The notes: generated by a model from the letters alone, not told the origin. Shown: positions 31,636 to 43,446, counted from the stretch's first letter. The stretch: 64,000 nt of DNA from Zea mays (GCF_902167145.1 NC_050097.1:43136095-43200094), one strand, 5' to 3'. Numbers and translations: made by a program.

Positions 31636-31855
31636 TGAACCCTTCGTGGGCCAGCCTACGAACCCCTGATCAGTAGTGGGCACGGAGCCCGAGTGGCCTG
31701 AGGTGGTCGTTGAACCCTTCCGAGGGGCCGGCCCTCGAACCTCTGACCAGTAGTGGGCGTGGAGCCCGAGCGCTCTGAGGCGGCTGTTGAACCCTTCCGA
31801 GGGGCCAGCCTTCGAACCTCTGATCAGTAGGGGGGCTCAGGGCCCGTTTCCTTCA
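31636..31855 (+). repeat. Three tandem units of about 76 bp
   Basis: The units start at 31636, 31711 and 31788. They share TGAACCCTTCCGAGGGGCC, CGAACCTCTGATCAGTAG and GGAGCCCGAG. They lie between the 3' LTR and the antisense gene promoter. Confidence 0.85.
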
Positions 31856-32174
31856 CGGAGAAGGATCCCTTTCGGGGTATCCCCCTTTCCCGGTCCCTGT
31901 TGTAAGAGAGAGAAAGAGGTAAAGGAAAAGGACACGAAATCGAAATGACGTGGCGTACCTTTTTTGACGCGGTCATTATGGCGAAGGCGAAGCGTCGCTC
32001 GCTTCTACTGCCAAAGGTGCCGCCTGTCCCGCCTCAGAGTTAATGCGACGGGACGAGTGGTTCGCGGAGTAGCCGTTGTGCGTGTGCGGGCCGTTCGAGG
32101 AACGGGCGTTTCGCTTTGAGTCTTGAATCTCGCGGCGGGTTCGGGTGACGCGTTGAACGGGTCTCGCCTGGGTC

Positions 32175-32184
32175 TTTATATATT
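32175..32184 (+). promoter_or_regulatory. TATA box of the Huck antisense gene
   Basis: TTTATATATT on the plus strand, about 140 bp before the ATG at 32318. It is independent of the LTR promoters, which drive the opposite strand. Confidence 0.6.
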
Positions 32185-33233
32185 CAGGAGAGGGTCTAGT
32201 GACGGTTCTTTGCTCTGTTACTTGCCTTCTCCTTAGGTTTTCGCAACCTGAGGGATTAGCCAGAGAAAGGGAAACCGCCCACCCCGTCCTTTCCGCCGCC
32301 ACCTCCTCTGCTCGGTGATGGCCGACCGGGTGACCATCATTCTGCCGCGCGACCCATGGCCTTTCTCCACGGTCACGGCGGATGACCTGGAGGCCCTTGT
32401 TGCTGAGGGTTTACTTCGCCCTCTCTCCGATGAGAGGCAGCTGGAGTGGATCCCCCCCGAGCGGAGCCGCTCCGTCCCCGCCGCCGGGGTATGTCGTGAG
32501 CTTCATCTCCTTCCACGAGCGGGGGTTTGGAGTGCCAGCAAGCCGCTTTATGTGGGCCATTCTGCACAACTACGGGGTGGAGCTGCACAACCTTAGCCCC
32601 AACTCCATCTCGCAAGCCGCCATCTTCGCATCGGTTTGCGAAGGATACTTGGGGATTGACCCTCACTGGGACCTGTGGACTCATTTCTTCTCCGCGGAGC
32701 TTTTTGCTTCGCCGACGGGGGAGAGAAGGGTCCGCGCGGCCGTGCGGGCTGGAGGCTGCATCCTCCAGCTGAGGCAGTCGCGGGCGTCGCAGTATATTCC
32801 CACCATCCTTGCGTCCTCGAACAAGGGGTGGCAGCGCCGGTGGTTCAATCTCCAAAATGACGATGGGAGGCTCCCATCATTTTCTCAGCGAGTGGTGACC
32901 ATCGCCGCCGATGCTTGGCGCTACGGGACCCCGCACGACAGACAGAAGTATCTCGAGCCCCTTCTCAAGGCCCTGGAGGTGTTGCGGAAAGGGGGGCTCA
33001 CCGCTGCGGGAGTGATTGCCGCCATTCATCGCCGGAGGGTGCTTCCCTTGGCGGAGCGGCGGTAGTCGCTTTGGGAGATGACGCCAGAGGCTGACTTGGA
33101 GGGCTCGTGGATGTCCTCGGATCCCGTTCCCGTCGACGTCCTCCACGGGCGGGTGGCCGTCGCGTTGGGAAAGCCGGACGCCAGCGCCCTTTCTCAGCCC
33201 TTGATGCGTCCCGACCGCGGGTGTGTGTCCCTG

Positions 33234-33311
33234 GTGAGTGTTCGCTCCTTCTTTCTCCTTGCGTCGGATTGCCCCTGGTCCTTATGGCCGAGACTTTTCA
33301 TCTGTCTCCAG
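33234..33311 (+). other. Intron 1 of Huck antisense gene
   Basis: Donor GTGAGT and acceptor TCTGTCTCCAG; phase 0 between codons for Leu and Glu (VSL/EVGW). It is 78 bp with a pyrimidine-rich interior. Confidence 0.72.
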
Positions 33312-33985
33312 GAGGTAGGGTGGCACAAGCCTTCCCGGCCACGGGTCCCGGAGGACACGACGGACCGAGCTGCGCGGCGGGTTGCCGCGGAGAAGGAGAA
33401 GGAGAAGGAGAAAAAGGACGCAAAGAAGGCTCGGGCCCACGAGCGAGCGCGGGCCTGAGACGCCTTGGAAAAGCTCCGTCGTCGGCAGGATAGGGATGGA
33501 CTCCCGAGGGAGCCGTCGCCGGAAACGCCTGACGACAACGACGACGATGAAGATGATGACGAAGATGACGATATGGCCGCCCGCCTTGGCCTCAGCCCGG
33601 GTTTGAGGCTAGGCTAGGAGTCGCCAAGCCAACCTCCGAGCGGGCTAGCGCCGCCGGTCCCTGGGGTCGGGACGCCGAGGTCCCGGTCCGAAGAGCGGGG
33701 GAAGACCGAGGGGGTGCTCGACCCCTCGGCTAGGGGAGTTGAGGTGACCCCAGGGGGTCAGGCCGAGCCGTCTGTTCCCCGAAATCTGTCGCCTGTGCCG
33801 GCTGCGCAGGAGGGCGATCCCCAGGTCGCCGTGGCGGCGTCTGGCCAGTCCGTCTCCCGGGCGCCTAGGGCATCCAAGGCGAGGGTCGCACCGAAGTTGG
33901 CAGTGAGGCAGACCTCGACGGTACCTTCGGGGGTCGAGGTTCGAGAGACCTCCCCACAGGCACGGTTGATCATGGCCCGGAGTGG

Positions 33986-34059
33986 GTAAGTACCTTAGGG
34001 GGTCTTCGTCTCGGCTCCTCCTTTGTATGTTTCGACCCTGACTTTCTTTTCCTCCTTAG
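33986..34059 (+). other. Intron 2 of Huck antisense gene
   Basis: Donor GTAAGT and acceptor TTTTCCTCCTTAG; 74 bp. It splits a Gly codon (GG/C), and the frame continues as KRSHGPTDLAP. Confidence 0.75.
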
Positions 34060-34657
34060 CAAGCGGAGTCATGGTCCGACCGATCTGGCTCCCCGGAAGG
34101 TCCTCAAGACGGTGTCGGCTTCCACAGCCGGTGTCGCGCCAGGCCTCGCCGGCCAGCTGACCTTCTCGCCAGACGCCCCACAGCGGGGGACTCAGGCAGC
34201 ACCAGTTGCCGTGGTGCGAGTTCTTGAGGCTAGCTCTTCGGTCAAGGCGGCCGTCGCGCTGGGGGAAGCGGCTGGCGCGGTCGTGGCCTTGGGCCCTCCA
34301 GACGTGCCGCCGGCGCCGGCTGCTGCCGAGGCCGTTGTCATCCTGGCCGTGGAGCGAACCATCGCCGCCGATGCTGAGATGGCCGAGGCGTCGCTACTTG
34401 GTACCTCGGAGGAGGGGGGCGTGGAACCGCGACCCATCCCGCCGAGTGGCGACCTCGTCCCTGCGAGGCGGAGCTCCAAGGGGCAGCGCCAGTTGCTCCG
34501 GTTCCGGACCCGTGAGGCCTCGGATCCCTTCTTCGTTCTTGACGATGAGCGAGAGGAGCAGTCTTGGGACGAGCTCCGCGAGTGTGCCGAGGCGACAGTG
34601 GGGTCGCTTCGGTCGTCCTTGGAGGTCTTTTGCAGGGACGTCCCCAAGATCCTCCAG

Positions 34658-34726
34658 GTAATAATTTCAGGCATACCTTTTTTGTGATCAAGGTGTACTT
34701 TGTGACGCCCTGCTTCCTTCCCTCAG
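34658..34726 (+). other. Intron 3 of Huck antisense gene
   Basis: Donor GTAATA and acceptor CTTCCCTCAG; 69 bp, phase 0 after CAG. The frame continues as DLMDRSAAKS. Confidence 0.72.
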
Positions 34727-35051
34727 GATCTGATGGATCGGAGTGCCGCCAAGTCGTCGTTCTTCCGCCGCGAGGTCGATGTCTGGGGTTCGCTGCGATC
34801 CTTGAGGGTCTCGCTTGCCAGGGCTACCACACGCCTCTCCCAGCAGGGCACCGAGGTGGTGGACCTTCGGTTGCTCTGTGCGGATCTGGGAGCAGAGGCA
34901 GCAGCGGCACGCGTAGAGGTGCAGCGGCGGCAATCGGAGCTTGATCAATCTTAGGCCCGGGCCGTCGAGGCCGAAAGCCGGGCCGGAGCCCTCGCAGTAG
35001 ACCTTGCCGTAGCCCAAGCCGCATCTTCGGAGCAGCGTGCCCGAGCCGGAG

Positions 35052-35133
35052 GTATGCCCTGGCTGTTTTAAGTTTTCGTTTCAGCTTGGTTCCTCCACTT
35101 GTGTTTGAGGTCTTGTCCTTCGGCTGTTCGCAG
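35052..35133 (+). other. Intron 4 of Huck antisense gene
   Basis: Donor GTATGC and acceptor CTGTTCGCAG; 82 bp. It splits a Glu codon (G/AG), and the frame continues as LESALDESTRALA. Confidence 0.72.
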
Positions 35134-35612
35134 AGCTCGAGTCTGCCCTTGATGAGTCCACTAGGGCGCTTGCTCGGGCGGTCGAGCAGAGGGAGGCTGA
35201 CCACGCGGCCTTGTCCGAGGCCATCTCGGCTTTCTGCCGAGTCTTTGGCTTCGGTGACGTCCCCTCGGGAAGCTCCCCTCAAAGTCGCCTGCAGGCCTTG
35301 GGTGACCATGTGCGCGGCAGACTTCGCGAGGCGCTACATCATGGCGTCAGGCGGGCCTTCGCCGTGCTTGCTTCCCACTATGTCGTGGATCTGGAGTGGG
35401 TCAGCGAGGGGTATTGCCTCCCTGACGAAGATGAAGCCGCCCTGGCTGAAGTCCAGAGGCTCGATGCGGCCGCCGCGGGCCCGAGCGTGGTGCTAGTAAC
35501 TACTTTCGAGGCAGAGATCCTCCCGCCTGCGCCGTCGTCCGAGGCCGGGGCGGACTTTGCTGAGGGTGGGGATGAAGCCGAGGGCGCGCCCCCTTCTCCA
35601 GGCGACGTTTGA

Positions 35613-36074
35613 CCCCGCCAGAGCAGTTTTCCTTGAATGCACATGTGTCTTTTGCGGCCGCTGAGGCCCGAACACTTTATTATCGTAGTATAAAGTTGTG
35701 CTCCCTTTCCTTCCATTTTGCGTATCCGGCCCCGTTCATCAGTAGCGGGGTGGCTTGCCCAAGTAGGAGTCATTTTTCGTGGTAGGTGACGAGTGAGGTA
35801 TCCGCATCCCAGAGGTGTAGGAGTCCCTCGGCTCGGTCGGCCTCGCCACTTACATGCGCCCTCATTCACTTCTTGGGGTCCTGCTACTGATGTAGCCGGG
35901 GAACGCAGAAGCCTTTTTGATGGAAGACTTTTTTTCGAGGAAAATTTTGACGCAGAGGGGGTTCCCCCCTTCTAGCCCCTGAGGGAGGGTAGGGCTTTGC
36001 CGAGGCAAGGCTGACCCTTCCTTGACGACCAGACTTTATGTGTGAACGAGGTGTACGAATAACTTGGAAGCATC
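35613..36074. other. Huck copy 1 spacer between antisense gene and pol end
   Basis: The two genes converge tail to tail here. The spacer holds one copy of the block GACTCCTACACCTCTGGGAT (minus strand, near 35815) that occurs three times in Huck copy 2. No coding sequence is supported. Confidence 0.65.
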
Positions 36075-39000
36075 TTAAGGGTAGAAGCGACGTAGCTGTT
36101 GGATGTTCCAAGCGTTGCTGTAGACCTCGCCTTGACTGTTGGCCAACTTGTATGTTCCGGGCATCAGAACCTTGGCGACGACGAACGGCCCTTCCCAGGG
36201 AGGCGTGAGTTTGTGCCGCCCTCGGGCGTCTTGTCGCAGCCGAAGCACCAGATCGCCCACCTGGAGGTCTCGGGACCGAACCCCTCGGGCGTGGTAGCGT
36301 CGGAGGGACTGCTGGTACCGCGCCGAGTGTAGTAAGGCCATGTCCTGAGTCTCCTCCAGCTGGTCCAGTGAGTCTTCTCGATTAGCTCGATTGCTTTGGT
36401 CGGCGTAGGCCCTCGTCCTCGGGGAACCGTATTCTAAGTCTGTGGGCAAGATGGCCTCGGCCCCATAGACTAGAAAGAATGGTGTGAAGCCCGTGGCTCG
36501 GCTCGGCGTTGTCCTCAGACTCCAGACCACCGAGGGGAGCTCCTTCATCCATCGCTTGCCGAACTTGTTGAGGTCGTTGTAGATCCGCGGCTTGAGCCCT
36601 TGCAGGATCATGCCGTTAGCACGCTCTACTTGCCCATTCGTCATGGGGTGAGCCACGGCGGCCCAGTCCACCCGGATGTGGTGATCCTCGCAGAAGTCCA
36701 GGAACTTTCTGCCGGTGAACTGGGTGCCGTTGTCGGTGATGATGGAGTTCGGGACCCCAAAGCGATGGATGATGTTGGTGAAGAACGCCACCGCCTATTC
36801 GGACCTGATGTTGTTTAGGGGTCGGACCTTGATCCACTTGGAGAATTTGTCGATGGCGACCAACAGGTGCGTGTAGCCCCCGGGTGCCTTCTGCAAGAGG
36901 CCAACGAGGTCCAGACCCCAAACAGCAAATGGCCAGGTGATGGGTATGGTCTGCAGAGCCTGAGCGGGCAGGTGGGTCTGCCTCGCGTAGAACTGACACC
37001 CTTCGCAGGTGCGGACAATTCTAGTGGCGTCGGCCACCGCCGTCGGCCAGTAGAAACCTTGTCGGAAGGCGTTTCCAACAAGGGCTCGAGGCGCTGCGTG
37101 ATGGCCGCAGGCCCCCCGAGTGTATCTCTTGTAAGAGCTCCTGGCCTTCGGCGATGGAAATGCAACGCTGGAGGATGCCCGGGGGGCTGCGGTGGTAGAG
37201 CTCCTTCTCGTCTCCCAGCAAGACGAACGACTTGGCGCGCCGCGCCAACCGCCGAGCTTCGCCTTGGTCGGGGGTAGCTCTCCTCGATGGAGATATTGCA
37301 GGTACGGTGTCTGCCAGTTTCGATTAGGCGTGACCTCGCTCCGCTCCTCCTCGACGTGCAGTGCCTCACCCTCGGGGGCCGAGGGTACCTCGGGCTGAGC
37401 CGAGGTCGCCTCGGACTGAGCCGAGGGTGCCTCGGGCTAGGTCGAGGCCTTCTCGGGCTCGGGCGTGTCGTTGGTCTTGACGGAGGGTTGATGCAGGTCT
37501 CGGGAGAATACGTCCGGGGGAACCGTTGTTCGCCCCAAGGCTATTTTAGCCAGCTCGTCCGCAGTCTCGTTGTAGTGTCGGGCGATGTGGTTGAGTTCGA
37601 GCCCGTAGAACTTGTCTTCCAGGCGCCGAACCTCATCGCAGTAGGCTTCCATCTTCGGGTCGCGGCAGTGGGAGTTCTTCATGACTTGGTCGATGACGAG
37701 CTGCGAGTCACCGCGAGCGTCGAGGCGTCGGACCCCTAGCTCGATAGCGATTCGCAACCCGTTTACCAGAGCCTCGTACTCAGCCACGTTGTTGGACGCC
37801 GGGAAGTGGAGGCGTAGCACGTAGCGTAGGTGATTCCCGAGGGGCGAGATGAAGAGCAGGCCCGCGCCTGCCCCCGTCTTCATCAGCGACCCGTCGAAAA
37901 ACATGGTCCAGAGTTTTGGTTGGATCGGATCTGTTGGGAGCTAGGTGTCGACCCATTCGGCCACAAAGTCCGCCAAGACCTAGGACTTGATGGCTTTTCG
38001 AGGGGCGAACGAGATCGTCTCGCCCATGATCTCCACCGCCCACTTTGCAATTCTACCTGAGGCCTCTCAGGACTGGATGATCTCCCCCAGGGGGAAGGAT
38101 GACACCACAGTTACCGGATGAGACTCGAAGTAGTGTCGCAACTTCCGCCGCGTCAGGATCACCGCGTACAGCAGCTTCTAAATTTGTGGGTAGCGGATCT
38201 TGGTCTCGGACAGTACCTCACTGATGAAGTAGACTGGCCTCTGGATGGGTAATGCATGCCCCTCTTCTCGTCTCTCAACCACAATCGCGGCGCTAACCAC
38301 CTGAGTGGTAGCGGCGACGTAGATCAAGAGGGCTTCTCCGGCAGCGGGGGGCACCAAGATGGGCGCATTCGTGAGGAGCGCCTTCAGGTTCCCGAGGGCT
38401 TCCTCGGCCTCAGGGGTCCAAGCGAAGCACTCGGCCTTCCTTAAGAGGCGGTACAGAGGCATGCCTCTTTCGCCGAGGCACGAGATGAAACGGCTCAGAG
38501 CCGCGAGGCATCCCATGACCCTCTGTACGCCTTTCAAGTCCTTGATGGGCCCCATGCTGGTGATGGCCGCGATCTTCTCCGGGTTGGCCTCGATGCCCCA
38601 CTCGGAGATGATGAACCCCAAGAGCATGCCTCGGGGGACTCCGAAGACACACTTCTTGGGATTGAGTTTTACACCTTTCGCCTTGAGACATCGGAATGTC
38701 GCTTCAAGGTCAGAAAGGAGGTCGGAGGCTTTCCTCATCTTGACTACGATGTCATCGACGTAGGCCTCGACCGTTCGGCCAATGTGTTCGCCGAACACAT
38801 GGTTCATGCATTGCTAGTACGTTGCACCCGCATTCCTCAAACCAAACGGCATGGTAACATAGCAGTACATGCCGAAGGGTGTGATGAAAGAAGTCGCGAG
38901 CTGGTCGGACTCTTTCATCCTGATCTGGTGATACCCTGAGTAGGCATCGAGGAAAGATAGGGTTTCGCGCCCAGCAGTGGAATCCACAATTTGATTGATG

Positions 39001-39344
39001 CGAGGCAGAGGGTAGGGAACTTTCGGACATGCTTTGTTTAGACCAGTGTATTCTACACACATCCGCCATTTCCCCCCTTTCTTTCTCACAAGCACAGGGT
39101 TGGCAAGCCATTCGGGATGGAATACCTCTTTGATGAACCCTGCCACCATTAGCTTGTGGATCTCCTCGCCTATGGCTCTGCGCTTTTCTTCGTTGAATCG
39201 GCGCAGAGGCTGCTTCACAGGCCGGGCTCCAGCTTGGATATCCAGCGAGTGCTCGGCGACTTCCCTCGGTATGCCAGGCATGTCCGAGGGACTCCACGCG
39301 AAAACGTCGGTGTTTGCGCGGAGAAAGTCGATGAGCACTGCTTC
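36075..39344 (-). pseudogene. Huck copy 1 pol: RT, RNase H, integrase
   Basis: It is in frame with gag-protease after the UAG at 39345-39347. RT: LANPVLVRKKGGKWRMCVEY, SFLDAYSGYHQI, MPFGLRNAGATY, AYVDDIVVK. RNase H: MFFDGSLMKTGAG, NNVAEYEALVNGL, DARGDSQLV. A spacer rich in Glu/Pro/Ser repeats follows, then integrase: CEGCQFYARQTH zinc end, GLDLVG, SIITDNGTQF, GQVERANGM, and a C-terminal domain ending NIQQLRRFYP at 36075. Stops lie at 38814, 38178, near 38070, 37980 and 37940, at 37437 and at 36792. A missing base near 37279 and an extra G near 37118 compensate each other. Stops mostly replace Gln or Trp of copy 2. It is not functional. Confidence 0.88.
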
Positions 39345-42300
39345 CTATTTGGGGTCGAGCTCGGAGCCGATCTGGATCTGCTTGGAGGCATCGTTGCAGG
39401 GGTCGAGAGGGACAGACTTAACCGTCTCCGCTGGCTCGAAGTTGCCGGTGTGGCGCTTCACGTCTGGCGCCTCCCTAGAGAGGCTCTCCAGGTCGGCAAT
39501 GAGGGCCTCGGATTCGGCGAGGGCCTCGGCGTACTCCACGCACTCCACGTCGCATTCGTACGCGTGTCGGTATGTGGGCCCGATGGTGATGACCCCATTG
39601 GGGCCCGGCATCTTGAGCTTGAGGTAGGTGTAGTTGGGGATGGCCATGAACTTGGCGTAGCATGGCCTCCCCAGCACTGCGTGGTAAGTTCCTCGAAACC
39701 CGACCACTTCGAATGTGAGGGTCTCCCTTCGAAAGTTGGAGGGTGTCCCAAAGCAGACGGGTAGATCGAATTGTCCGAGGGGTTGGACGCGCTTCCCGGG
39801 GATGATCCCGTGGAAAGGCGCAGCGCCCGTCCGGACCGAGGACAGATCGATCCGCAGGAGCCCGAGGGTCTCGGCATAGATGATGTTGAGGCTGCTGCCT
39901 CCGTCCATGAGGACCTTGGTGAGCCTGACGTTGCCGATTATGGGGTCGACAACGAGCGGGTATTTCCCCGGGCTCGGCACATGGTCGGGATGGTCGGCCT
40001 GGTCGAAGGTGATGGGCTTGTCGGACCAGTCTAGGTAGACTGGCGCCGCCACCTTTACCGAGTAGACGTTCCGACGCTCTTGCTTGCGGTGCCGAGCCGA
40101 GGCGTTTGCCACTTGCCCTCCATAGACCATGAAGCAGTCGCGGACCTCGGGGAACTCTCCTGCCTTGTGATCTTCCTTCTTAGCATCGTCGAGAGCCTTG
40201 CCACCCTCCGCGGGTGGCCCGGCCTTGTGAAAGTGGCGTCGAAGCATGGCGCACTCCTCAAGGGTGTGCTTGACGGGCCCCTGATGATAGGGGCACGGCT
40301 CCTTGAGCATCTTGTCGAAGAGGTTGGCACCTCCAGGAGGTTTCCGAGGGTTCTTGTACTCGGCGGTGGCGACAAGGTCCGCGTCGGCGGCGTCGCGTTT
40401 CGCTTGCGACTTCTTCTTGCCTTTCTTCTTGGTGCCGCGCTGAGTTGACGCCTTGGGGACATCTTCCGGTGGGCGGCCCTGGGGCTGCTTGTCCTTCCGG
40501 AAGATGGCCTCAACCGCCTCCTGGCTAGAGGCGAACTTGGTGGCGATGTCCATCAGCTCGCTCGCCCTGGTGGGGGTCTTGCGACCCAGCTTGCTCACCA
40601 GGTCGCGGCAGGTGGTGCCAGCGAGGAACGCGCCGATGACATCCGAATCGGTGACGTTGGGCAGCTCGGTGCGCTGCTTCGAGAATCGTCGGATGTAGTC
40701 CCGGAGAGACTCTCCCGGCTGCTGGCGGCAGCTTCGGAGATCCCAGGAGTTTCCAGGGCGCATGTACGTGCCTTGGAAATTGCCGGCGAAGGCTTGGACC
40801 AGGTCGTCCCAGTTGGAGATCTGCCCCGGAGGCAGGTGCTCCAGCTAGGCTCGAGCGGTGTCGGAGAGGAACAGGGGGAGGTTGCGGATGATGAGATTAT
40901 CATCGTTCATTCCACCCAGTTGGCAGGCCAGCCGATAGTCCGCGAGCCACAGTTCCGGTCTTGTCTCCCCCGAGTACTTTGTGATAGTAGTCGGGGTTCG
41001 GAACCGGGTCGAGAACGGCGCCCGTCGTATGGCGCGGCTGAAAGCCTGCGGACCGGGTGGTTCGGGCGAAGGACTCCGATCCTCCCTGCTGTCGTAGCGT
41101 CCCCCACGCCTGGGGTGGTAGCCTCGGCACACCCTCTCGTCGAGGTGGGCCCGACGGCTGCGGTGATGGTGCTCGTTGCCGAGGCGACCCGGGGCCGCAG
41201 GCGCTGTGTTGCGCGTGCGCCCGGTGTGGACCGAGGCTTCCCGCATGAATAGGGAAGTCGCGACGCAAGGTTCTGAGGGGTACCCCTGCCTTCGGGAGGC
41301 GGAGCTCTCGACCCGTCGGACCGCGGCATCCTCCAGGAGGTTCTTGAGCGCTCCCTGGATACGCCGCCCCTCGGTGGTTGATGGCTCCGGCATCGCGCGG
41401 AGAAGTATTGCCGCTGCGGCCAGGTTTTGGCCGACTCCACTGGAAACTGGTGGCGGCCTTACCCTGACGTCGTCGGCGATGCGGTGCTGGATGCCCTGGG
41501 GGAGATGACGCACTTCCCCGGCCGGAGGTTGGCCCGCCCATTCCTGCCTGATGTCCCGGCGGATCGGCTCAAGTGTTCCTGCTCCCTCGTCGAGCCTAGC
41601 CTGCATCTCGCGGATTTGCTCGAGCTGTGGGTCATGACCCCCCACCGGGACAGGGACCACAGCTAGCTCCCGAAGGATGTCAACGCGAGGCACATGCCTA
41701 GGGGGATCACCGTTCTCCGGTATACCAAGATGGTTGCCTTCGCCGGGACCCCCTAGATCGACATGGAAACATTCGCGACTTGGGCCGCAGTCCTCGTTGT
41801 CGAGGCTGCGGCTACCGTCGGAACAGTCGGAAAGGCAGTAGTCGCATGCGGTCATGAAGTCCCGCACGGCACTGGGGTTACCAAGTCCGGAGAAATCCCA
41901 ACAGAGGTCGGGCTCGCCATCTTCCTCGGACCCCGAGGGCCCGTAGGTCGAGACAGCCGTCAGCCGGTCCCAGGGTGACCGCACACGATACCCCAGAGGG
42001 TTTGGACTCGCCTCTATGAGAATGTCCACCGAAGCGGAGTCGCTCGGTGGGTCGAGGCTGAATCCAAAAGGCGCGAGATGGGAATCGGTCGGTACCTCTT
42101 GGTCGACGGGCGGTGACGAAGTCACGTCAGGGACTGACTGCACCGTCGTCTCAGGTACGAGGGTGACGCCCAGCAAGTCCTTCACGAGCGTGCTGGCGTC
42201 GTCCGTTTGCTTGAGGTTGGTGTGTTGCGGGGAGACGGCGCTCGTCTTCGTCTCAGACGCGAGGTCTATGCTCGACGCGCTCCCAGTTGGGGCGCCGGCG

Positions 42301-42593
42301 CCGTCGACTCGCTCGACAGCCGACGAGGTGCCGCCTCCTGCTTGGCCTTGGTTGCCCTGCCTCCTCCTCCATCGGCAGGGGAGGGGACGAGACAAGCCCG
42401 AATGTCGTCCTTCCACCACGTGGGGAAGGCGTCGTTGATTTCCCCGCCGGCGGGCGGGTTGTCGACCGCCATTGTCGCTGTCGCGCGGCGGGGGAAGGAG
42501 TATCATGTCGTAGCTGCCGTCGAGGGACATGAACTCAAGACTCCCGAAACGGAGCACCGTCCCGGGCTCGAGAGGTTGCTGGAGACTGCCCAT
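39345..42593 (-). pseudogene. Huck copy 1 gag-protease, one internal stop
   Basis: The start is MGSLQQPLEPGTVLRFGSLE at 42593, 41 bp after the primer site and matching copy 2. One frame runs to UAG 39345-39347. It contains a variable Asp/Ser-rich N-terminal region, the capsid domain (ITKYSGETRPELWLADYRLA at about 41010-40940 through FLAGTTCRDLVSKLGRKT), a Lys-rich stretch, CPYHQGPVKHTLEEC zinc-like motif near 40300-40255, and the aspartic protease (VLMDGGSSLNIIY near 39900, then HAVLGRPCYAKFMA). The only internal stop is TAG at 40845-40847, where copy 2 has Trp (AQAWLEH), a G-to-A change. Apart from that stop the frame is intact for 1082 codons, so this copy is fairly recent. Confidence 0.89.
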
Positions 42594-42633
42594 CTGGAGC
42601 TTGACGGGAAGCTGTTCGTCAACACGCAGCAGG

Positions 42634-42651
42634 CCCCTACCTGGTGCGCCA
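42634..42651 (-). promoter_or_regulatory. Huck copy 1 primer-binding site
   Basis: TGGCGCACCAGGTAGGGG in element orientation, 2 bp inside the LTR. It differs by one base from copy 2. From memory the consensus is complementary to the 3' end of a plant tRNA-Arg. Confidence 0.8.
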
Positions 42652-42944
42652 ACTGTCGGCGTTTCGACCCCGGGGGGTCCCTGGACCGACGAGTAAATTG
42701 TCGCCACGTGCCCCAGCCCAGATGGGTCGGCGCGAGGCGGAACGCGAAGGGGGGAAAGCAGCCGGAGGGAGACAGGCGTGGGAGGTGGAACCCGCAGCCT
42801 TCGTGTTAGCCCCACGCCCAGGTCGGGTGCGCTTGCAGTAGGGGGTTACAAGCGTCCACGCGGGAGGGAGCGAGCGGCCTTGCGCGAGCGCCGTTCTGTC
42901 CTTCCCCGCGCGGCCAACCCTCCATAAGAGGGCCCTGGACCTCC

Positions 42945-42952
42945 CTTTTATA
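42945..42952 (-). promoter_or_regulatory. TATA box of Huck copy 1 5' LTR
   Basis: TATAAAAG on the minus strand, inside the conserved block TATAAAAGGGAGGTCCAGGG shared by all three Huck LTRs. It is the core promoter for the element transcript. Confidence 0.8.
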
Positions 42953-43446
42953 GGCATAAGGAGAGGATCCAGGTGTACAATGGGGTGTGTAGCAGTATGC
43001 TAACGTGTCTAGCGGAGGAGAGCTAGCGCCCTAAGTACATGCCATCGTGGCAGCAAGAGAGGTTTTGGCACCCAGTTCGTGTGGTGTCGTGGCCGTCGGA
43101 GGAGCGCTGGAGCCTGGCGGAAGGACAGCTGTCGGGGCTGTCGAGTCCTTGCTGACGTCCTCTTGCTTTCGTAAGGGGGCTGAGAGCCGTCGTCGTCATA
43201 GAGCATGCGGGGCGCCATCATCACTTGTTTAGCGGAGCGAGCCAGATGGGACGCCAGTCTTGTCCCCCATAGCCTGAGTCAGCTTGGGGTAGGGTAATGA
43301 TGGTGCCTCCTGTGACGTGGTCGGTCCGAGCCCTAAGTTGGGCGAGGCGGAGGCTCCTCCGAGGTCGAGGTCGAGTCTGTCTTCCAAGGCCGAGGTCGAG
43401 TCCGAGCCCCTGGGTCGGGCGAGGTGGAGACCGTCGGCTGAGGCCA

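Larger units (their letters stand above)
30905..32317. other. Huck copy 1 non-coding region between PPT and antisense gene
   Basis: There is no supported coding sequence here. The region holds several 'tagcccccgag' and 'cccttccgaggggcc' type repeats, a three-unit tandem block at 31636-31855 and, on the plus strand, the promoter region of the antisense gene. TTTATATATT at 32175-32184 is a good TATA box about 140 bp upstream of its start codon. Confidence 0.7.
32318..35612 (+). pseudogene. Antisense gene of Huck copy 1, five exons (Transposase_28-like)
   Basis: This plus-strand gene lies inside a minus-strand element. Exons: 32318-33233, 33312-33985, 34060-34657, 34727-35051, 35134-35612. The four introns (78, 74, 69 and 82 bp) all start GT and end AG, and every junction keeps the frame. 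Correcting one extra C in the C-run 32452-32458, the exons total 2991 bases, 997 codons. The N-terminal half (GYVVSFISFHERGFGVPASRF, LHNLSPNSISQAAIFASVCEGY, HRRRVLPL) matches the plant 'putative gypsy type transposon' domain as I recall it. Then come a KEKEKEKKDAKK charged helix, an acidic run, a coiled coil in exon 4 and a conserved tail (ASHYVVDLEWVSEGYCLPDED). Stops at 33063, 33456, 33615 and 34952, plus the frameshift, inactivate this copy. The function is unknown. Confidence 0.78.

Noticed and set aside
32315..32596. A 93-codon frame as the real product of the antisense gene
   Set aside because: It is the correct start but runs into a shifted frame after an extra C at 32452-32458; the conserved domain continues in the other frame.
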